Assembly: GCA_003105035.1 (NCBI GenBank) | Contig: PQAL01000004.1 | Span: 1 to 64,000 of the forward strand | Length of the DNA stretch: 64,000 bases | DNA from: Anaerolineales bacterium | Lineage (GTDB): Bacteria > Chloroflexota > Anaerolineae > Anaerolineales > UBA4823 | Reading direction: 5' to 3' | In this document: positions 36,190-46,051 of the stretch, piece after piece | Layout of the letters: the number at the start of each line of letters is the position of its first letter | Position numbering within the stretch: the stretch's first letter is position 1 | The notes under the pieces: generated by a model | Told to the model about the DNA's origin: nothing | Database searches by the model: none | Seen by the model: the letters and a program-made list of their open reading frames with translations, nothing else | Position numbers and translations under genes: made by a program

Positions 36190-37797
36190 ATGAGAAAATC
36201 TGTAAGATTTTTTGCCACATTGATGGTTTCAATCATGATCGTGTCAGCGATCAGCGCCTGCCAACCCAGCGCGACCGCGACCCCCGTGGCATCCAACCCA
36301 CAGTCCCCCACATCGGAACAACCCACAGCTGAAGTTCCCGCCAAGGATTCTTTGGTCATGTTATCTGCAGAAAGTTTCACCGGTGCGTGGGATCCGGCTG
36401 GTCACACGGTCCTGGCTAATGTGCACCTTGAGCAGTTGGTGTTTGACCATCTTTGGGAAGTGGATTGGGCAAGTGGAAGTACCGAGTACGTGCCGCGCCT
36501 GGCCCTCTCCTGGGGGTATTTGGCGGATGGAGTCACGCTCGAGATCAAACTTAGGCCAGGTGTGAAATTCCAGGATGGTTCCGATTTCGATGCGGAAGAT
36601 GTTGCCGCAACAGTGGAACGCTACAGCGATCCAACCAAACCCATGGGTTTCTTCTGGGCAGAGCAAATGGTCGGAACCGCGGTCGATCCGCTGACCGTGC
36701 AGATCACCACCACAAGCGGGCAGCCATATGCTCCCCTGGTGAACAACCTTTCCTTCATTTCCATCATGTCATCAGCAGATATCTTGGATGAAGCCAAACT
36801 GAAAGCCGGGATGAACGGCACCGGTGCTTTCAAGTTCGTCAGCTACGAGAATGAGCAAGTCAACCTGGTGGCGAATGAAGATTACTGGGATGGCGCTCCT
36901 CAAATAAAAACCATTACCTTCCGATATGTGGCAGACCCTGCCACCCGGTTGGCGGCTCTTCAGTCTGGAGAGGCTGATCTCATCGAGCGCGTTGATTCTG
37001 AACAGATCCCCACCATCCAGGCAGATGCAAACCTCGAACTGATTACCCTGCCTTCGATCGAACAGAAGAATCTGGTCTTCAAGTGGGCCGTTCCCCCAAC
37101 GGAAGAAGCCCTGGTCCGCAAAGCGATTTCTTATGCCATCGATCGCGAGACGATCGTCAATGACATCATGCAGGGCTATGCAACTGTTGCAGATAGTTTC
37201 GTCTCTCCTGTTGCATGGGGTTACGCTCCGGCTGAGGGGTTCCCGACATACGATCCTGAGATGGCAAAAGCTCTTCTAGTTGAAGCCGGATATCCAAATG
37301 GTGAGGGTTTGCCCGAACTGACCTACTTGACCTCGGTCGGCTTCTACCCGAAGACCAAAGAGTACGGTGAAGTCATTGTGTCAAACCTGGCCGATGTGGG
37401 CATAAAGTGCACCCTTCAACCAATGGAGACTGCCAGCTGGTTGAATGCGCTCTATACCCCCAATTCTGGTAATATGGTTGATACCGGTTGGATGCCGCCT
37501 GCATTGGAACCTGATATGACCTTGGCGGCGCTGTACAAGAATCCGGGGTTGACCACCGGTGGTGGAAGTGCAGAAATTAATGAGGCACTTATCAATGAAA
37601 GCAGGATGGTTGATCCGGTGCAACGGGCTGCCTATTTAAAAGATGTGGTATACCCCCTCATTGCAGACGTGATGCCACAGTTGCCCCTGTTCAACTCCAT
37701 GTTGATCTATGCCAAGAGCACAACCTTGCAGGGATTCGTTCCTGCTTCCACATCGGATCTGTCGTCCATCCGAGACGCATACTTCATCAATAAATAG
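36190..37797 (+). CDS. Oligopeptide-type ABC importer, solute-binding lipoprotein
   Basis: 535 residues. ATG 36190 is correctly spaced from AAGGAG at 36177-36182; the in-frame ATG at 36184 is too close. Lipoprotein signal ending ISAC, then a SBP_bac_5 fold: LEQLVFDHLWEVDWASGSTEYVPRLA near the N-terminus, FRYVADPATRLAALQSGEADLIE in the middle, RKAISYAIDRETIVNDIMQGYA, and a C-terminal domain returning to LPLFNSMLIYAKS. It captures peptides or similar solutes at the cell surface for the permease and ATPase genes that follow. Confidence 0.9.
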   Translation: MRKSVRFFATLMVSIMIVSAISACQPSATATPVASNPQSPTSEQPTAEVPAKDSLVMLSAESFTGAWDPAGHTVLANVHLEQLVFDHLWEVDWASGSTEYVPRLALSWGYLADGVTLEIKLRPGVKFQDGSDFDAEDVAATVERYSDPTKPMGFFWAEQMVGTAVDPLTVQITTTSGQPYAPLVNNLSFISIMSSADILDEAKLKAGMNGTGAFKFVSYENEQVNLVANEDYWDGAPQIKTITFRYVADPATRLAALQSGEADLIERVDSEQIPTIQADANLELITLPSIEQKNLVFKWAVPPTEEALVRKAISYAIDRETIVNDIMQGYATVADSFVSPVAWGYAPAEGFPTYDPEMAKALLVEAGYPNGEGLPELTYLTSVGFYPKTKEYGEVIVSNLADVGIKCTLQPMETASWLNALYTPNSGNMVDTGWMPPALEPDMTLAALYKNPGLTTGGGSAEINEALINESRMVDPVQRAAYLKDVVYPLIADVMPQLPLFNSMLIYAKSTTLQGFVPASTSDLSSIRDAYFINK

Positions 37798-37815
37798 TAA
37801 CAGCAATAAACAAAC

Positions 37816-37851
37816 CCGTGCCCAAAACAATCTGCAATGTTTTGGGCACGG
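37816..37851 (+). other. Long hairpin between the binding-protein and permease genes
   Basis: Perfect 14-bp stem CCGTGCCCAAAACA / TGTTTTGGGCACGG with an 8-nt loop, 19 bp after the binding-protein stop. No T-run follows, so it is more likely a 3' RNA-protecting hairpin than a full terminator; this is a common way to make the binding protein more abundant than the membrane subunits. The rest of the 300-bp gap holds no gene. Confidence 0.65.
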
Positions 37852-38097
37852 TTCAAAAATTTCCTGATCCGAAGTTACCACCCATGCTATTTTTTATTAA
37901 TCCTGGCAAAAACAGGAAATATCTTTAGTGATGTCGAATGGCTATACAAGTAATGTTTCGTCCTGATCGAATTTAGAATTAATCCGATGAAATCCCAGAA
38001 AATATATCTTCTGAATACCATAATGATTGGGATGAAAGGAATACAATGGGAGAATGCGCCAGCGGAATATTGAAGGGCTTGAAATGGAGATCTTTTA

Positions 38098-39027
38098 ATG
38101 ATCACAACTATTGTTAAGCGCTTGCTGCAAGGCTTGATTGTTGTATTTGCGATCATGGTAATCACCTTCATCATGCTACGATTGATCCCGGGTGATCCCT
38201 CAAGGACCCTGGCACCCGTTGCCACTGAAGCGCAGATCGCACAACTCAAAGAGCAGATGGGCATTGGAGAAAGCATCCCCATTCAATTTTGGAAATATTG
38301 TCAGAACCTTTTTCATGGATACCTGGGGTATTCTTATTTTCAAAAAGCAGATGTTTCGGTGGTTATTGGCAATGCCCTACCCAAGACGGTGTTATTGTTG
38401 TTTTTCGCCCTCATCCTGGAACTGATATTTGGAATCGTATTTGGGATTTTAGCAGCAGTTAAGGCGAACACGTGGGTGGATAAAGTCATTTCTGGTTTTG
38501 CAGTGATATTTCAATCCCTGCCAAATTATTGGATCTCACTCATCATGATCTCCATCGTTACAGTCAAACTTCACTTGATCCCATCCATTGGTTATAAAGG
38601 ACCAATCTACGCTGTGCTGCCTGCGATCGTACTTTCCCTGCAGCCAATGGCGGTTTTAATCCGTAACATCCGCGCTTCGATGATGGGCAGCCTCGGCCAG
38701 AGTTTTGTAAAAGCAGCCAGGGCCAGGGGGGTTCCTTGGAGATTTACCCTGATTAAATACGCATTCCGGAACTCGCTCATCCCCATGTTAACTTTATTTG
38801 GGGCTCAACTAAGTTTCATTGTAGGAAGTATCGTAGTCGTTGAGTATGTATTTGGTTTCCCGGGGATTGGACTGCAAACTTTGAATGCCATTCTTCGGCG
38901 GGATTATTTCCTGGTGCAAGGGTTGGTGGTCTTGATCTCTGGATTCTTTATCATCGTAAATACTGCCATCGATATTGGGTACATCTATCTAGATCCGCGC
39001 ATCCGGAAAGCACTGGGTGGCTTATGA
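38098..39027 (+). CDS. Oligopeptide-type ABC importer, permease 1 (DppB-like)
   Basis: 309 residues, six transmembrane helices. BPD-type inner-membrane domain with the EAA loop SFVKAARARGVPWRFTLIKYAFRNSLIP and the N-terminal region of DppB/OppB (IMVITFIMLRLIPGDP). Overlaps the next permease by 4 bp. Confidence 0.92.
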   Translation: MITTIVKRLLQGLIVVFAIMVITFIMLRLIPGDPSRTLAPVATEAQIAQLKEQMGIGESIPIQFWKYCQNLFHGYLGYSYFQKADVSVVIGNALPKTVLLLFFALILELIFGIVFGILAAVKANTWVDKVISGFAVIFQSLPNYWISLIMISIVTVKLHLIPSIGYKGPIYAVLPAIVLSLQPMAVLIRNIRASMMGSLGQSFVKAARARGVPWRFTLIKYAFRNSLIPMLTLFGAQLSFIVGSIVVVEYVFGFPGIGLQTLNAILRRDYFLVQGLVVLISGFFIIVNTAIDIGYIYLDPRIRKALGGL

Positions 39028-39884
39028 TGAAAAAGAATAAAGCATTGGGATTGCTGTTGAAGGACAGGAATTTCCTGATCGGCGCCGTCATCATCGTTAT
39101 TACGCTTTTCATTACCATATTTGCGCAGCAAATCGTCCCCTATAATCCTGGAAAAGTTGCTCCCCATGACCGGCTGATGCCACCATTCTGGAGTTCGGAC
39201 ACCAACGCATTTCACTTCCTGGGCACAGATTCAGTTGGCAGGGACCTGCTCTCGCGCATTTTCATTGGTATCAAGAACTCCATGGTGATTGGGATTTTCT
39301 CCATTGCTGTGGCAATATTGATCGGGGCGGTGGTGGGACTGCTATCAGGATTGTCTTATCCAGGCTTTATCGACTCGTTATTGATGCGGATCACAGACAT
39401 CCAAATGGGATTCCCGTTTGTTTTACTGGCAATCATCATCTTATCGCTGGTCGATCCTACCGTGGTGACGATCATATTGGTGTTGAGTTTATCTGCATGG
39501 CCAGCCTATGCCCGCGTCATTAGGTCCGGGGTGATCATCGAAAAAGAGATGGATTATGTGGCAGCCGCAAAGATCATGGGCGCAAGCCGGCTGCGGATCG
39601 CATTTAAGTACCTTGGGAAAAACCTGGTGCCTGCCATTCTACCGGTCGCCCCCATGGACCTGGCGAGCATCGTGATCGCAGAGAGCTTGCTTTCATTTAT
39701 GAACCTGGGTATTCAACCCCCTGGAATATCACTGGGCAATATCATGGCTGATGGATGGAAATACATCGCAACACAATGGTGGATTACCGCTTCACCTGGA
39801 ATAGTCATCTTCATAATTGTCCTTGGGCTTAACCTCATGGCTGACGCCATGCAAGCGGTATCGGGAAAACGACAAAAAGAATGA
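39024..39884 (+). CDS. Oligopeptide-type ABC importer, permease 2 (DppC-like)
   Basis: 286 residues. N-terminal DppC-type segment, then LGTDSVGRDLLSRIFIGIKNS, which is characteristic, and the EAA loop MDYVAAAKIMGASRLRIAFKYLGKNL. Start is ATG 39024 or 39027; the first overlaps the previous stop. It partners permease 1 to form the membrane channel. Confidence 0.92.
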   Translation: MMKKNKALGLLLKDRNFLIGAVIIVITLFITIFAQQIVPYNPGKVAPHDRLMPPFWSSDTNAFHFLGTDSVGRDLLSRIFIGIKNSMVIGIFSIAVAILIGAVVGLLSGLSYPGFIDSLLMRITDIQMGFPFVLLAIIILSLVDPTVVTIILVLSLSAWPAYARVIRSGVIIEKEMDYVAAAKIMGASRLRIAFKYLGKNLVPAILPVAPMDLASIVIAESLLSFMNLGIQPPGISLGNIMADGWKYIATQWWITASPGIVIFIIVLGLNLMADAMQAVSGKRQKE

Positions 39885-39900
39885 GGCTTTTGGAGAGATC

Positions 39901-40992
39901 ATGGATCAAATCGTAACCAAGAGTTTAAGTCCAGCACCTGATTCAGAAGTATTACTCGAGGTAAAAAACCTTAAGACGTATTTCTATATGCAATCTGGGG
40001 ATGTGGTCAAGGCTGTTGATGGTGTAGATTTTTCCCTGCGTAAAGGGAGTGTATTGGGCATCATCGGCGAGAGCGGATCTGGAAAAAGTGTCACCTCCCG
40101 GTCTATTTTGCGCATTGTTGATGAACCGGGCAAGATTGTGGATGGTGAGATCTTTTTCAGGGGCAGGAACCTGCTGAAGATGTCTGAAAAGGAAATGAGA
40201 CAGATCCGCGGGGCACAGATCTCGCTGATCTTCCAGGATCCGACCACCTCGTTTAACCCGTATACCAAAATCGGCGAACAATTATCTGAGGCATACCGCG
40301 TTCACCGGCGCGATAACAAAGCAATTGTCAAAACACACGTCATCGATGCGCTGAAAATGGTGGGAATTTCCAATTACGAGGATGTTCTCGACCGGTATCC
40401 TTGTGAATTTTCTGCTGGCTTCAGACAGCGGATCTTCATTGCCATGTCCATGATCTTCAACCCGGCACTGCTAATCGCCGACGAACCAACCACGAACCTG
40501 GGCATCACCATCCAAGCTGAGATCATCGAAGCACTCATTGAAGTCAAAGAACGGGTGGGCAATTCGGTGATCATTATCACGCATGATTTTGGGGTGGTTT
40601 CGCAGTTCTCAGACGATATCATGGTGATGTATGCAGGACATTGCGTGGAATATTCGCCCAAGAGAGACCTGCTGTTAACTCCTAAACACCCTTATACGGT
40701 TGGCTTGATCCAATCTGTCCCCCTGCTGGAAGCTCGCAAGACGAGGCGATTAAAATCCATCCCGGGTTTCCCACCAGACATGGTACATGTACCCCAAGGA
40801 TGTCCTTTTGCACCCCGCTGCCTGTACAAGCAAGAGAAATGCTCCCAGGAACTCCCCCTCCTTCAGGACCTTGGAGCAAGCCGAAAGGTGGCATGCCATT
40901 ACCCACTATACAATTATCATACCAGTGATGATCTAAAAATAGGACAAGGTGAACCTGATGAGCACGCCGATTCTGGAAATACAAAAAGTTAA
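39901..40992 (+). CDS. Oligopeptide-type ABC importer, ATPase 1 (DppD-like)
   Basis: 363 residues from ATG 39901 (earlier in-frame ATG lies inside dppC). Walker A GESGSGKSVTSR, Walker B ALLIADEPTTNLG, switch ITHDFG, and the C-terminal oligopeptide domain GCPFAPRCLYKQEKC with its Cys pattern. One oddity: the signature reads CEFSAGFRQRIFIAMS where most relatives have SGGMRQR, so both signature glycines are altered to A-G. Confidence 0.9.
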   Translation: MDQIVTKSLSPAPDSEVLLEVKNLKTYFYMQSGDVVKAVDGVDFSLRKGSVLGIIGESGSGKSVTSRSILRIVDEPGKIVDGEIFFRGRNLLKMSEKEMRQIRGAQISLIFQDPTTSFNPYTKIGEQLSEAYRVHRRDNKAIVKTHVIDALKMVGISNYEDVLDRYPCEFSAGFRQRIFIAMSMIFNPALLIADEPTTNLGITIQAEIIEALIEVKERVGNSVIIITHDFGVVSQFSDDIMVMYAGHCVEYSPKRDLLLTPKHPYTVGLIQSVPLLEARKTRRLKSIPGFPPDMVHVPQGCPFAPRCLYKQEKCSQELPLLQDLGASRKVACHYPLYNYHTSDDLKIGQGEPDEHADSGNTKS

Positions 40993-41950
40993 TAAGCATT
41001 ATCCCATCCGCGAAGGATTTTTCAACAAACAGGTGGGATTAAAGCAAGTTGTGAATTCCGTCAGTTTCACCATCGAAGATGGTGAGACTGTGGCGCTGGT
41101 GGGCGAGTCTGGTTGTGGAAAATCGGTTTTACTGCGTACGATCATCGGGCTTGAACGACCCACGGATGGAAAGGTGTTATTCAGGAATAAAGAAATCCAT
41201 AAAATGGATAAGCGGGAAACCAACGGATTCAGAAAAAAAGTGCAGTTGATCTTCCAAAATGCCTTCACCGCACTCCATCCTCGCTTTACGATCGAACAAT
41301 CCATGGAAGAGGTGCTCATCCTTACCGGGATGAAAGACCCGAAGAAAAGAAAGCAAGCGATCAATGACACCTTGTTAAAAGTCGGCTTGGACCCGATATA
41401 TCGTTTTCGATATCCTGAACAATTATCTGGGGGGCAGTGCCAGCGGGTGATCATTGCCCGGGCGCTTGTGGAACAACCAGATCTCATCCTGGCGGATGAG
41501 CCCATTTCATCTCTGGATGTATCCCTGCAGGCGCAGGTGCTGAATTTATTGATGGACCTACAAGAGGAATATAAAATGTCCATGCTGTTCGTCGCGCATG
41601 ACCTGGCGGTTGTCCGGCAGATGTCCAGCAAGATCATGATCATGTATGCAGGCACGATATTGGAAAGCGGACCCAGTTGGGAGATCTATAATAATCCTCA
41701 GCATCCTTATACCAAAATCTTATTGAAATCTGCTCCCAGCATTTCCAAGGGGATCAATGAAGAGGGGTTTAACCTGGATATCAAGGTGGGTGATACACCC
41801 AGTCCCGATTCATTACCTGTGGGATGCTTGTTCAATACTCGCTGCATGTACAGCGAAGAGCGTTGCTTTCTCGAAAGGCCGGCAGATGCCAAGGTAGCGC
41901 CTGGTCATTTCGCGAGTTGTCATCTGGTACAGCAGATGCAAGAAACGTAA
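40958..41950 (+). CDS. Oligopeptide-type ABC importer, ATPase 2 (DppF-like)
   Basis: 330 residues from ATG 40958, overlapping the previous gene by 35 bp. Walker A GESGCGKSVLLR, signature QLSGGQCQRVIIAR, Walker B LILADEPISSLD, switch VAHDLA, and the C-terminal GCLFNTRCMYSEERC region. Its intact signature contrasts with the altered one in its partner, as expected for a heterodimer with one degenerate site. Confidence 0.9.
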   Translation: MSTPILEIQKVNKHYPIREGFFNKQVGLKQVVNSVSFTIEDGETVALVGESGCGKSVLLRTIIGLERPTDGKVLFRNKEIHKMDKRETNGFRKKVQLIFQNAFTALHPRFTIEQSMEEVLILTGMKDPKKRKQAINDTLLKVGLDPIYRFRYPEQLSGGQCQRVIIARALVEQPDLILADEPISSLDVSLQAQVLNLLMDLQEEYKMSMLFVAHDLAVVRQMSSKIMIMYAGTILESGPSWEIYNNPQHPYTKILLKSAPSISKGINEEGFNLDIKVGDTPSPDSLPVGCLFNTRCMYSEERCFLERPADAKVAPGHFASCHLVQQMQET

Positions 41951-42006
41951 GGTCATTCCGAGAAATACGCATTTCAACCCCGATCTACTAAAAGGAGGAA
42001 AAACTC

Positions 42007-43488
42007 ATGGAAGAAGCATATGTTCTCTCGTATGACGTTGGGACAAGTGGTGTTAAGACAGTACTTGTTGATCTGGATGGGAATGTGGCAGGGATCGCGT
42101 TTGCCAGTTATGGCTTACTCACCCCGCAACCCGGCTGGGCAGAACAAGACCCTGCTGCCTACTGGAACGGGGTCTGTACTTCCACGAAACAGGCCTTGCA
42201 GCAAACAGGGATATCACCCAACAAGATCAGGGGAATAGCCTTTAGCACGCAATGGAAGGGGATCATCCCGGTGGACGAACGGGACCAGGTGCTGCACAAT
42301 AATATTATCTGGCTCGATAACCGTGCGGTCAGGCAGGCAACAAGACTCAACCAGAAATTAAACGGGGAACTACTGCGGGGAGATGACTACTGGCCCAAGG
42401 TGCTGTGGGTTAAGGAAGAATTACCAGCCATCTATGCGAAGACGAAATCTTTCCTGGAGGTAAATGCGTTCCTAAAATTTAAGGCTACCGGTGAAAAGTG
42501 CGTGGACTTGACCAATAATTTTGTTCATACAGCCAACCCGGACCTACAGACTTACTACAGTGAGATACAAAAGGCTGCAGATGTGGACCTGGGCAAGTTT
42601 CCAACGCTGGTGATGTCCACCGAGAAGGTGGGGGAGGTTACAGCCAGGGCAGCGGAGGAAATGGGCATCTTGGCAGGGACCCCGGTGTTTGGTGGGTGTG
42701 GGGATATTCCAGCAATAACGATCGGATCGGGACGCTGTTCACCTGGAGATTTTCATATTTACCTGGGATCCTCAGGCTGGCTGGCAGTGGTGTCGAAACG
42801 GGTAACCAGCCGCTCCTTGAATTATGTGACCTTTGAGAAGGATAAAGATATCAACCTTTTGGGTGGAACGAAAGCCGCTGGCATGTCCTTTAATTGGGCG
42901 ATTGATCAATTTTACCGGGCGGAAAAAGAGACCCTCAAGGAAGGCATTTATGAATATGTGAACAAGGACATCCAGAACATTCCACCAGGCTCGGGGAACC
43001 TGTTGGCAACGCCCTGGTATTATGGTGATTTCCCTCCAGTTGCGCAGAACGCCAAATCAGTTTTCCTGAATATCTCTGGCCAACATGACCGCCGGTATAT
43101 GATCCATGCGGTATTGGAAGGGATCTGCTACCAGATGCGTTGGTATGCGGAAATCTACCATGCTCAAACCGGAAAAAGTGTAAATTCCCTGAGAATCGTG
43201 GGTGGCGGCGCAAATGGAGGTCCATGGATGCAAATGATGGCAGATGTATTGGGCAGACCGATAGAAGTGCCCGAAAACCCCAGCCATGTGGGTGCCCTGG
43301 GAACGGCCTATTGCACGTTCATCGGCATTGGGTTGTGCAGTGATTTTTCAGATGTCAAGCGCAAGGTCAGGGTAAAAAAGACTTACCAGCCGCGTGCTGA
43401 ATATGCCAAAATATACGATGATCTTTATGGGCAGTATACGAATATCAGCCCGATGTTGGAACCACTATTCTCAGCCCTTAATAAGTAG
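42007..43488 (+). CDS. FGGY-family carbohydrate kinase (xylulokinase-like)
   Basis: 493 residues. N-terminal phosphate-binding strand SYDVGTSGVKTVLVD, PGWAEQDPAAYWNGV, IAFSTQWKGI, and in the C-terminal half FLNISGQHDRRYMIHAVLEGI and RIVGGGANGGPWMQMMADVLG (adenosine-binding). It phosphorylates a sugar or polyol; the exact substrate is not readable. SD AAAGGAGG precedes the start. Its place downstream of a peptide-type importer suggests the imported solute may carry a sugar or polyol part (inference). Confidence 0.85.
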   Translation: MEEAYVLSYDVGTSGVKTVLVDLDGNVAGIAFASYGLLTPQPGWAEQDPAAYWNGVCTSTKQALQQTGISPNKIRGIAFSTQWKGIIPVDERDQVLHNNIIWLDNRAVRQATRLNQKLNGELLRGDDYWPKVLWVKEELPAIYAKTKSFLEVNAFLKFKATGEKCVDLTNNFVHTANPDLQTYYSEIQKAADVDLGKFPTLVMSTEKVGEVTARAAEEMGILAGTPVFGGCGDIPAITIGSGRCSPGDFHIYLGSSGWLAVVSKRVTSRSLNYVTFEKDKDINLLGGTKAAGMSFNWAIDQFYRAEKETLKEGIYEYVNKDIQNIPPGSGNLLATPWYYGDFPPVAQNAKSVFLNISGQHDRRYMIHAVLEGICYQMRWYAEIYHAQTGKSVNSLRIVGGGANGGPWMQMMADVLGRPIEVPENPSHVGALGTAYCTFIGIGLCSDFSDVKRKVRVKKTYQPRAEYAKIYDDLYGQYTNISPMLEPLFSALNK

Positions 43489-43538
43489 GTGCCAGAATTG
43501 CAGGAGGGAGGTGGCGATCCTGGAAATAGGAGAAACCC

Positions 43539-45017
43539 ATGAAAACAATTCTCGTGGCAGAATTTCACCAGGAAACGAACTCCTTTAATCCCTGGCCAAC
43601 CACACGTAAGGATTTTGAGAGAAGGCAGGTGTCAACAGGAAAACAGATCCTGGAAACCGGACAGCAATTGGAACTTACCGGTATGCTCCAGGCAATCCAG
43701 GAGGCGGATGGCAGGGTGATCCCGGTTTGTGCTCTGAAGGCTCCCAGCGGCGGGCCGGTAGTGCAGGAGATTGCGGAAGATTTCCTGCACCAGATGATCT
43801 GTGCCATCCGGGCAGCGAAGCATGTGGACGGCATCTTTTTATCCCTGCATGGGGCAACGCAAACGATTGAATGGGAAGATGCGTGTGGTGAGATCATTGA
43901 AGCCTGTCGGAAGGAAGCCGGCAGCCAGGTTGTGATCGCCACCTCTGCTGACTTGCATGCGAACATCACGCAAAAATGGGCAGCGAACGCAGATATCATC
44001 TGCGGATATCGGTCTTATCCCCATGTTGACCTGTTGGAAACAGGATACCGGGCTGCCAGGCTGGGCATGATGATCTTGCAGGGACGGAAATTGTCCATGG
44101 TGCGCGTATCGGTGCCAATGCTGGTGCCAGCAAACCTCTATACCAGTGTGGCTGGCCCATTCAAAGAGGTGATCGAGGAAGCGAAGGATTTGGTTAACTG
44201 CCAGACCCTGCTGGATTGTTCCGTTTTTCAGATGCAACCATGGTTGGATGTGAGTTGCGCGAGCGGAGCGGTGGTGATCGCCATAGATGAAAACCCTCTC
44301 AATGCGGAGACATATGCCCACCAATTGGCGTTGCATCTCTTCCAGGTGCGCAAAGATTTCCGACCAGCCCTGCAGTCCATTGACCAGGTTATCGACCTTT
44401 CCCTTACAAATGAAACCAAGAAACCTGTGCTCCTGGTGGATGCTGCCGACTCAGCCAATGCCGGTTCCACGGGAGATAGTGCGGCTGTGTTAGAAGCTCT
44501 CCTGCGGCATGAGAAGAAACCCCGGACAGCAATGATCATCAATGATGCTCCCGCCGTTGCATTGGCCTTTCAGACTGGTATTGGGAAAGTAGTCGAATTC
44601 CGTCTTGGTGGGACCAGAAACCCGACTTTGTTCTCGCCTGTGGTGGCCGAGGGATATGTGAAATCACTGCATGATGGTGCTTTCAGACTGGAAACAGCAG
44701 CCTATCGCGGGGTACGGATCGAGATCGGACCGACCGCGGTGATCACCGTTGGTGAGAGCGATATCGTGCTGTGCCATGCGATGATGATGAATGGCGACCC
44801 GCAGATCTATCGAGGGTTTGGGCTGGAACCCACCTTCTACAAGATGGTGGTGGTCAAGGCTTGCACATCGTTCAGAGAAGCCTATGCCCAGATTTCTGAC
44901 ATTGTTTGTTATACCGACACCCCGGGGGCGGCCTCAGCAGACTTGGCATCTCTTCCTTTTCAGAAAGTACCTTCATCGTTCTATCCGTTCACTGACTTGT
45001 CCGAATTAGAAATTTAA
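43539..45017 (+). CDS. M81 family metallopeptidase, MlrC-like
   Basis: 492 residues. ILVAEFHQETNSFNP (metal-binding His), GIFLSLHGATQ, the central ATSADLHANITQKWAANADIICGYRSYPH, and DAADSANAGSTGDS match the M81 (microcystinase C) family across its length. These enzymes cleave linear peptides or amide substrates, and are often encoded beside Dpp-type importers. Here it probably acts on the imported compound in the cytoplasm. Confidence 0.88.
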   Translation: MKTILVAEFHQETNSFNPWPTTRKDFERRQVSTGKQILETGQQLELTGMLQAIQEADGRVIPVCALKAPSGGPVVQEIAEDFLHQMICAIRAAKHVDGIFLSLHGATQTIEWEDACGEIIEACRKEAGSQVVIATSADLHANITQKWAANADIICGYRSYPHVDLLETGYRAARLGMMILQGRKLSMVRVSVPMLVPANLYTSVAGPFKEVIEEAKDLVNCQTLLDCSVFQMQPWLDVSCASGAVVIAIDENPLNAETYAHQLALHLFQVRKDFRPALQSIDQVIDLSLTNETKKPVLLVDAADSANAGSTGDSAAVLEALLRHEKKPRTAMIINDAPAVALAFQTGIGKVVEFRLGGTRNPTLFSPVVAEGYVKSLHDGAFRLETAAYRGVRIEIGPTAVITVGESDIVLCHAMMMNGDPQIYRGFGLEPTFYKMVVVKACTSFREAYAQISDIVCYTDTPGAASADLASLPFQKVPSSFYPFTDLSELEI

Positions 45018-45103
45018 CTGTTATTACTACTGGAATATCATATAATAACGATGAAAACCTGAGCATTGAGACCCGAATTATTGATAAGTGGAAGGCAGGG
45101 TAT

Positions 45104-45889
45104 ATGTTATCTGAAGAGCGCCGCAATCAAATCCTTGAGATCATCAATCACGATAAGATCATTAAGATCAAGGATATTACCAAACGATTTAATGTTTCGA
45201 TTGCCACTGTACGTCGTGACCTTGACATCCTGCAAGAACAACTTTACATCAAGCGTGTCTATGGGGGCGCCATCCCGGTGACGCCATCAGGCACCGAGCC
45301 GTTATATTTCACGCGGGAAATGGAAAATCGGGCCGAAAAAATCGCCATCGGAAAGGCAGCTGCGGAAATGGTGGTGGAGGGCGATACGATCTACCTGGAT
45401 ATTGGTACAACCACCCAGGAGGTGGGACGTAATCTAAAGAAAATGAATAATATTACCGTAATCACCAGTTCACTGACGATCATGACCGAATTGGCGAATT
45501 CCAATGTCACTGTCTATTCGCTGGGAGGCAAGATCCGCCCGCATGAATTATCGATGTCGGGCAGTATCGCGATACATTCGCTGGAACAATTTTGCGTACA
45601 AAAAGCGTTCATCGGTGCAGCCGGGGTGACGTTTGATGAAGGAATTTCAGATTTTAATTACGAGGAAGCCCAGGTAAGATTGACGGCCATAAAACGAGCC
45701 AAACAAGCCATCTTGGTGGTGGACAGCACGAAATTTGGTAACAACGCCTTTGCTCGCACCTGTTCCTTGGATTACTTCCATACCATCGTTACGGATATTA
45801 ATGTCCCAAAGAAGTATATTGATGGCATCAACGACCGGAAGATCAACCTGGTCACTGTTCAACCAGCCGGGGGTATTGAAACGAGTTAG
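45104..45889 (+). CDS. DeoR/GlpR-family transcriptional regulator
   Basis: 261 residues. N-terminal winged helix (EERRNQILEIINHDKIIKIK and FNVSIATVRRDLDIL), then the DeoR sugar-phosphate sensor domain (GKAAAEMVVEGDTIYLDIGTT, ITVITSSLTIMTELANS, FIGAAGVTFDEGISDF). It probably controls the operon it ends. A TATAAT box at 45041-45046 lies between it and the previous gene, so it may also have its own promoter. A weak 8-bp hairpin (45891-45910) follows the stop. Confidence 0.9.
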   Translation: MLSEERRNQILEIINHDKIIKIKDITKRFNVSIATVRRDLDILQEQLYIKRVYGGAIPVTPSGTEPLYFTREMENRAEKIAIGKAAAEMVVEGDTIYLDIGTTTQEVGRNLKKMNNITVITSSLTIMTELANSNVTVYSLGGKIRPHELSMSGSIAIHSLEQFCVQKAFIGAAGVTFDEGISDFNYEEAQVRLTAIKRAKQAILVVDSTKFGNNAFARTCSLDYFHTIVTDINVPKKYIDGINDRKINLVTVQPAGGIETS

Positions 45890-45964
45890 CCTCCGCATGC
45901 TAATGTGGAGATATCAAGCGGAGAGGTTCTGGAAGGACAACCATCCGTGCGCACACCGCTGCGG

Positions 45965-46004
45965 GGGCCCGGCAGGAGTCGGACCTGTAACCAAGCGTAT
46001 TAGG
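45965..46004 (-). repeat. tRNA-3'-half-derived repeat, copy D (short)
   Basis: Minus strand: AATACGCTTGGTTACAGGTC then CGACTCCTGCCGGGCCC, the anticodon-stem 3' side, variable loop, T-arm and acceptor 3' strand of a tRNA without an insert. TTACAGG replaces TCGCAGG. It separates the catabolic operon from the DUF2726 gene. Confidence 0.75.
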
Positions 46005-46051
46005 CCTCCGGTCAACCGTGGGCGGGATCGGGGACCCGCGCCGAACGATGA

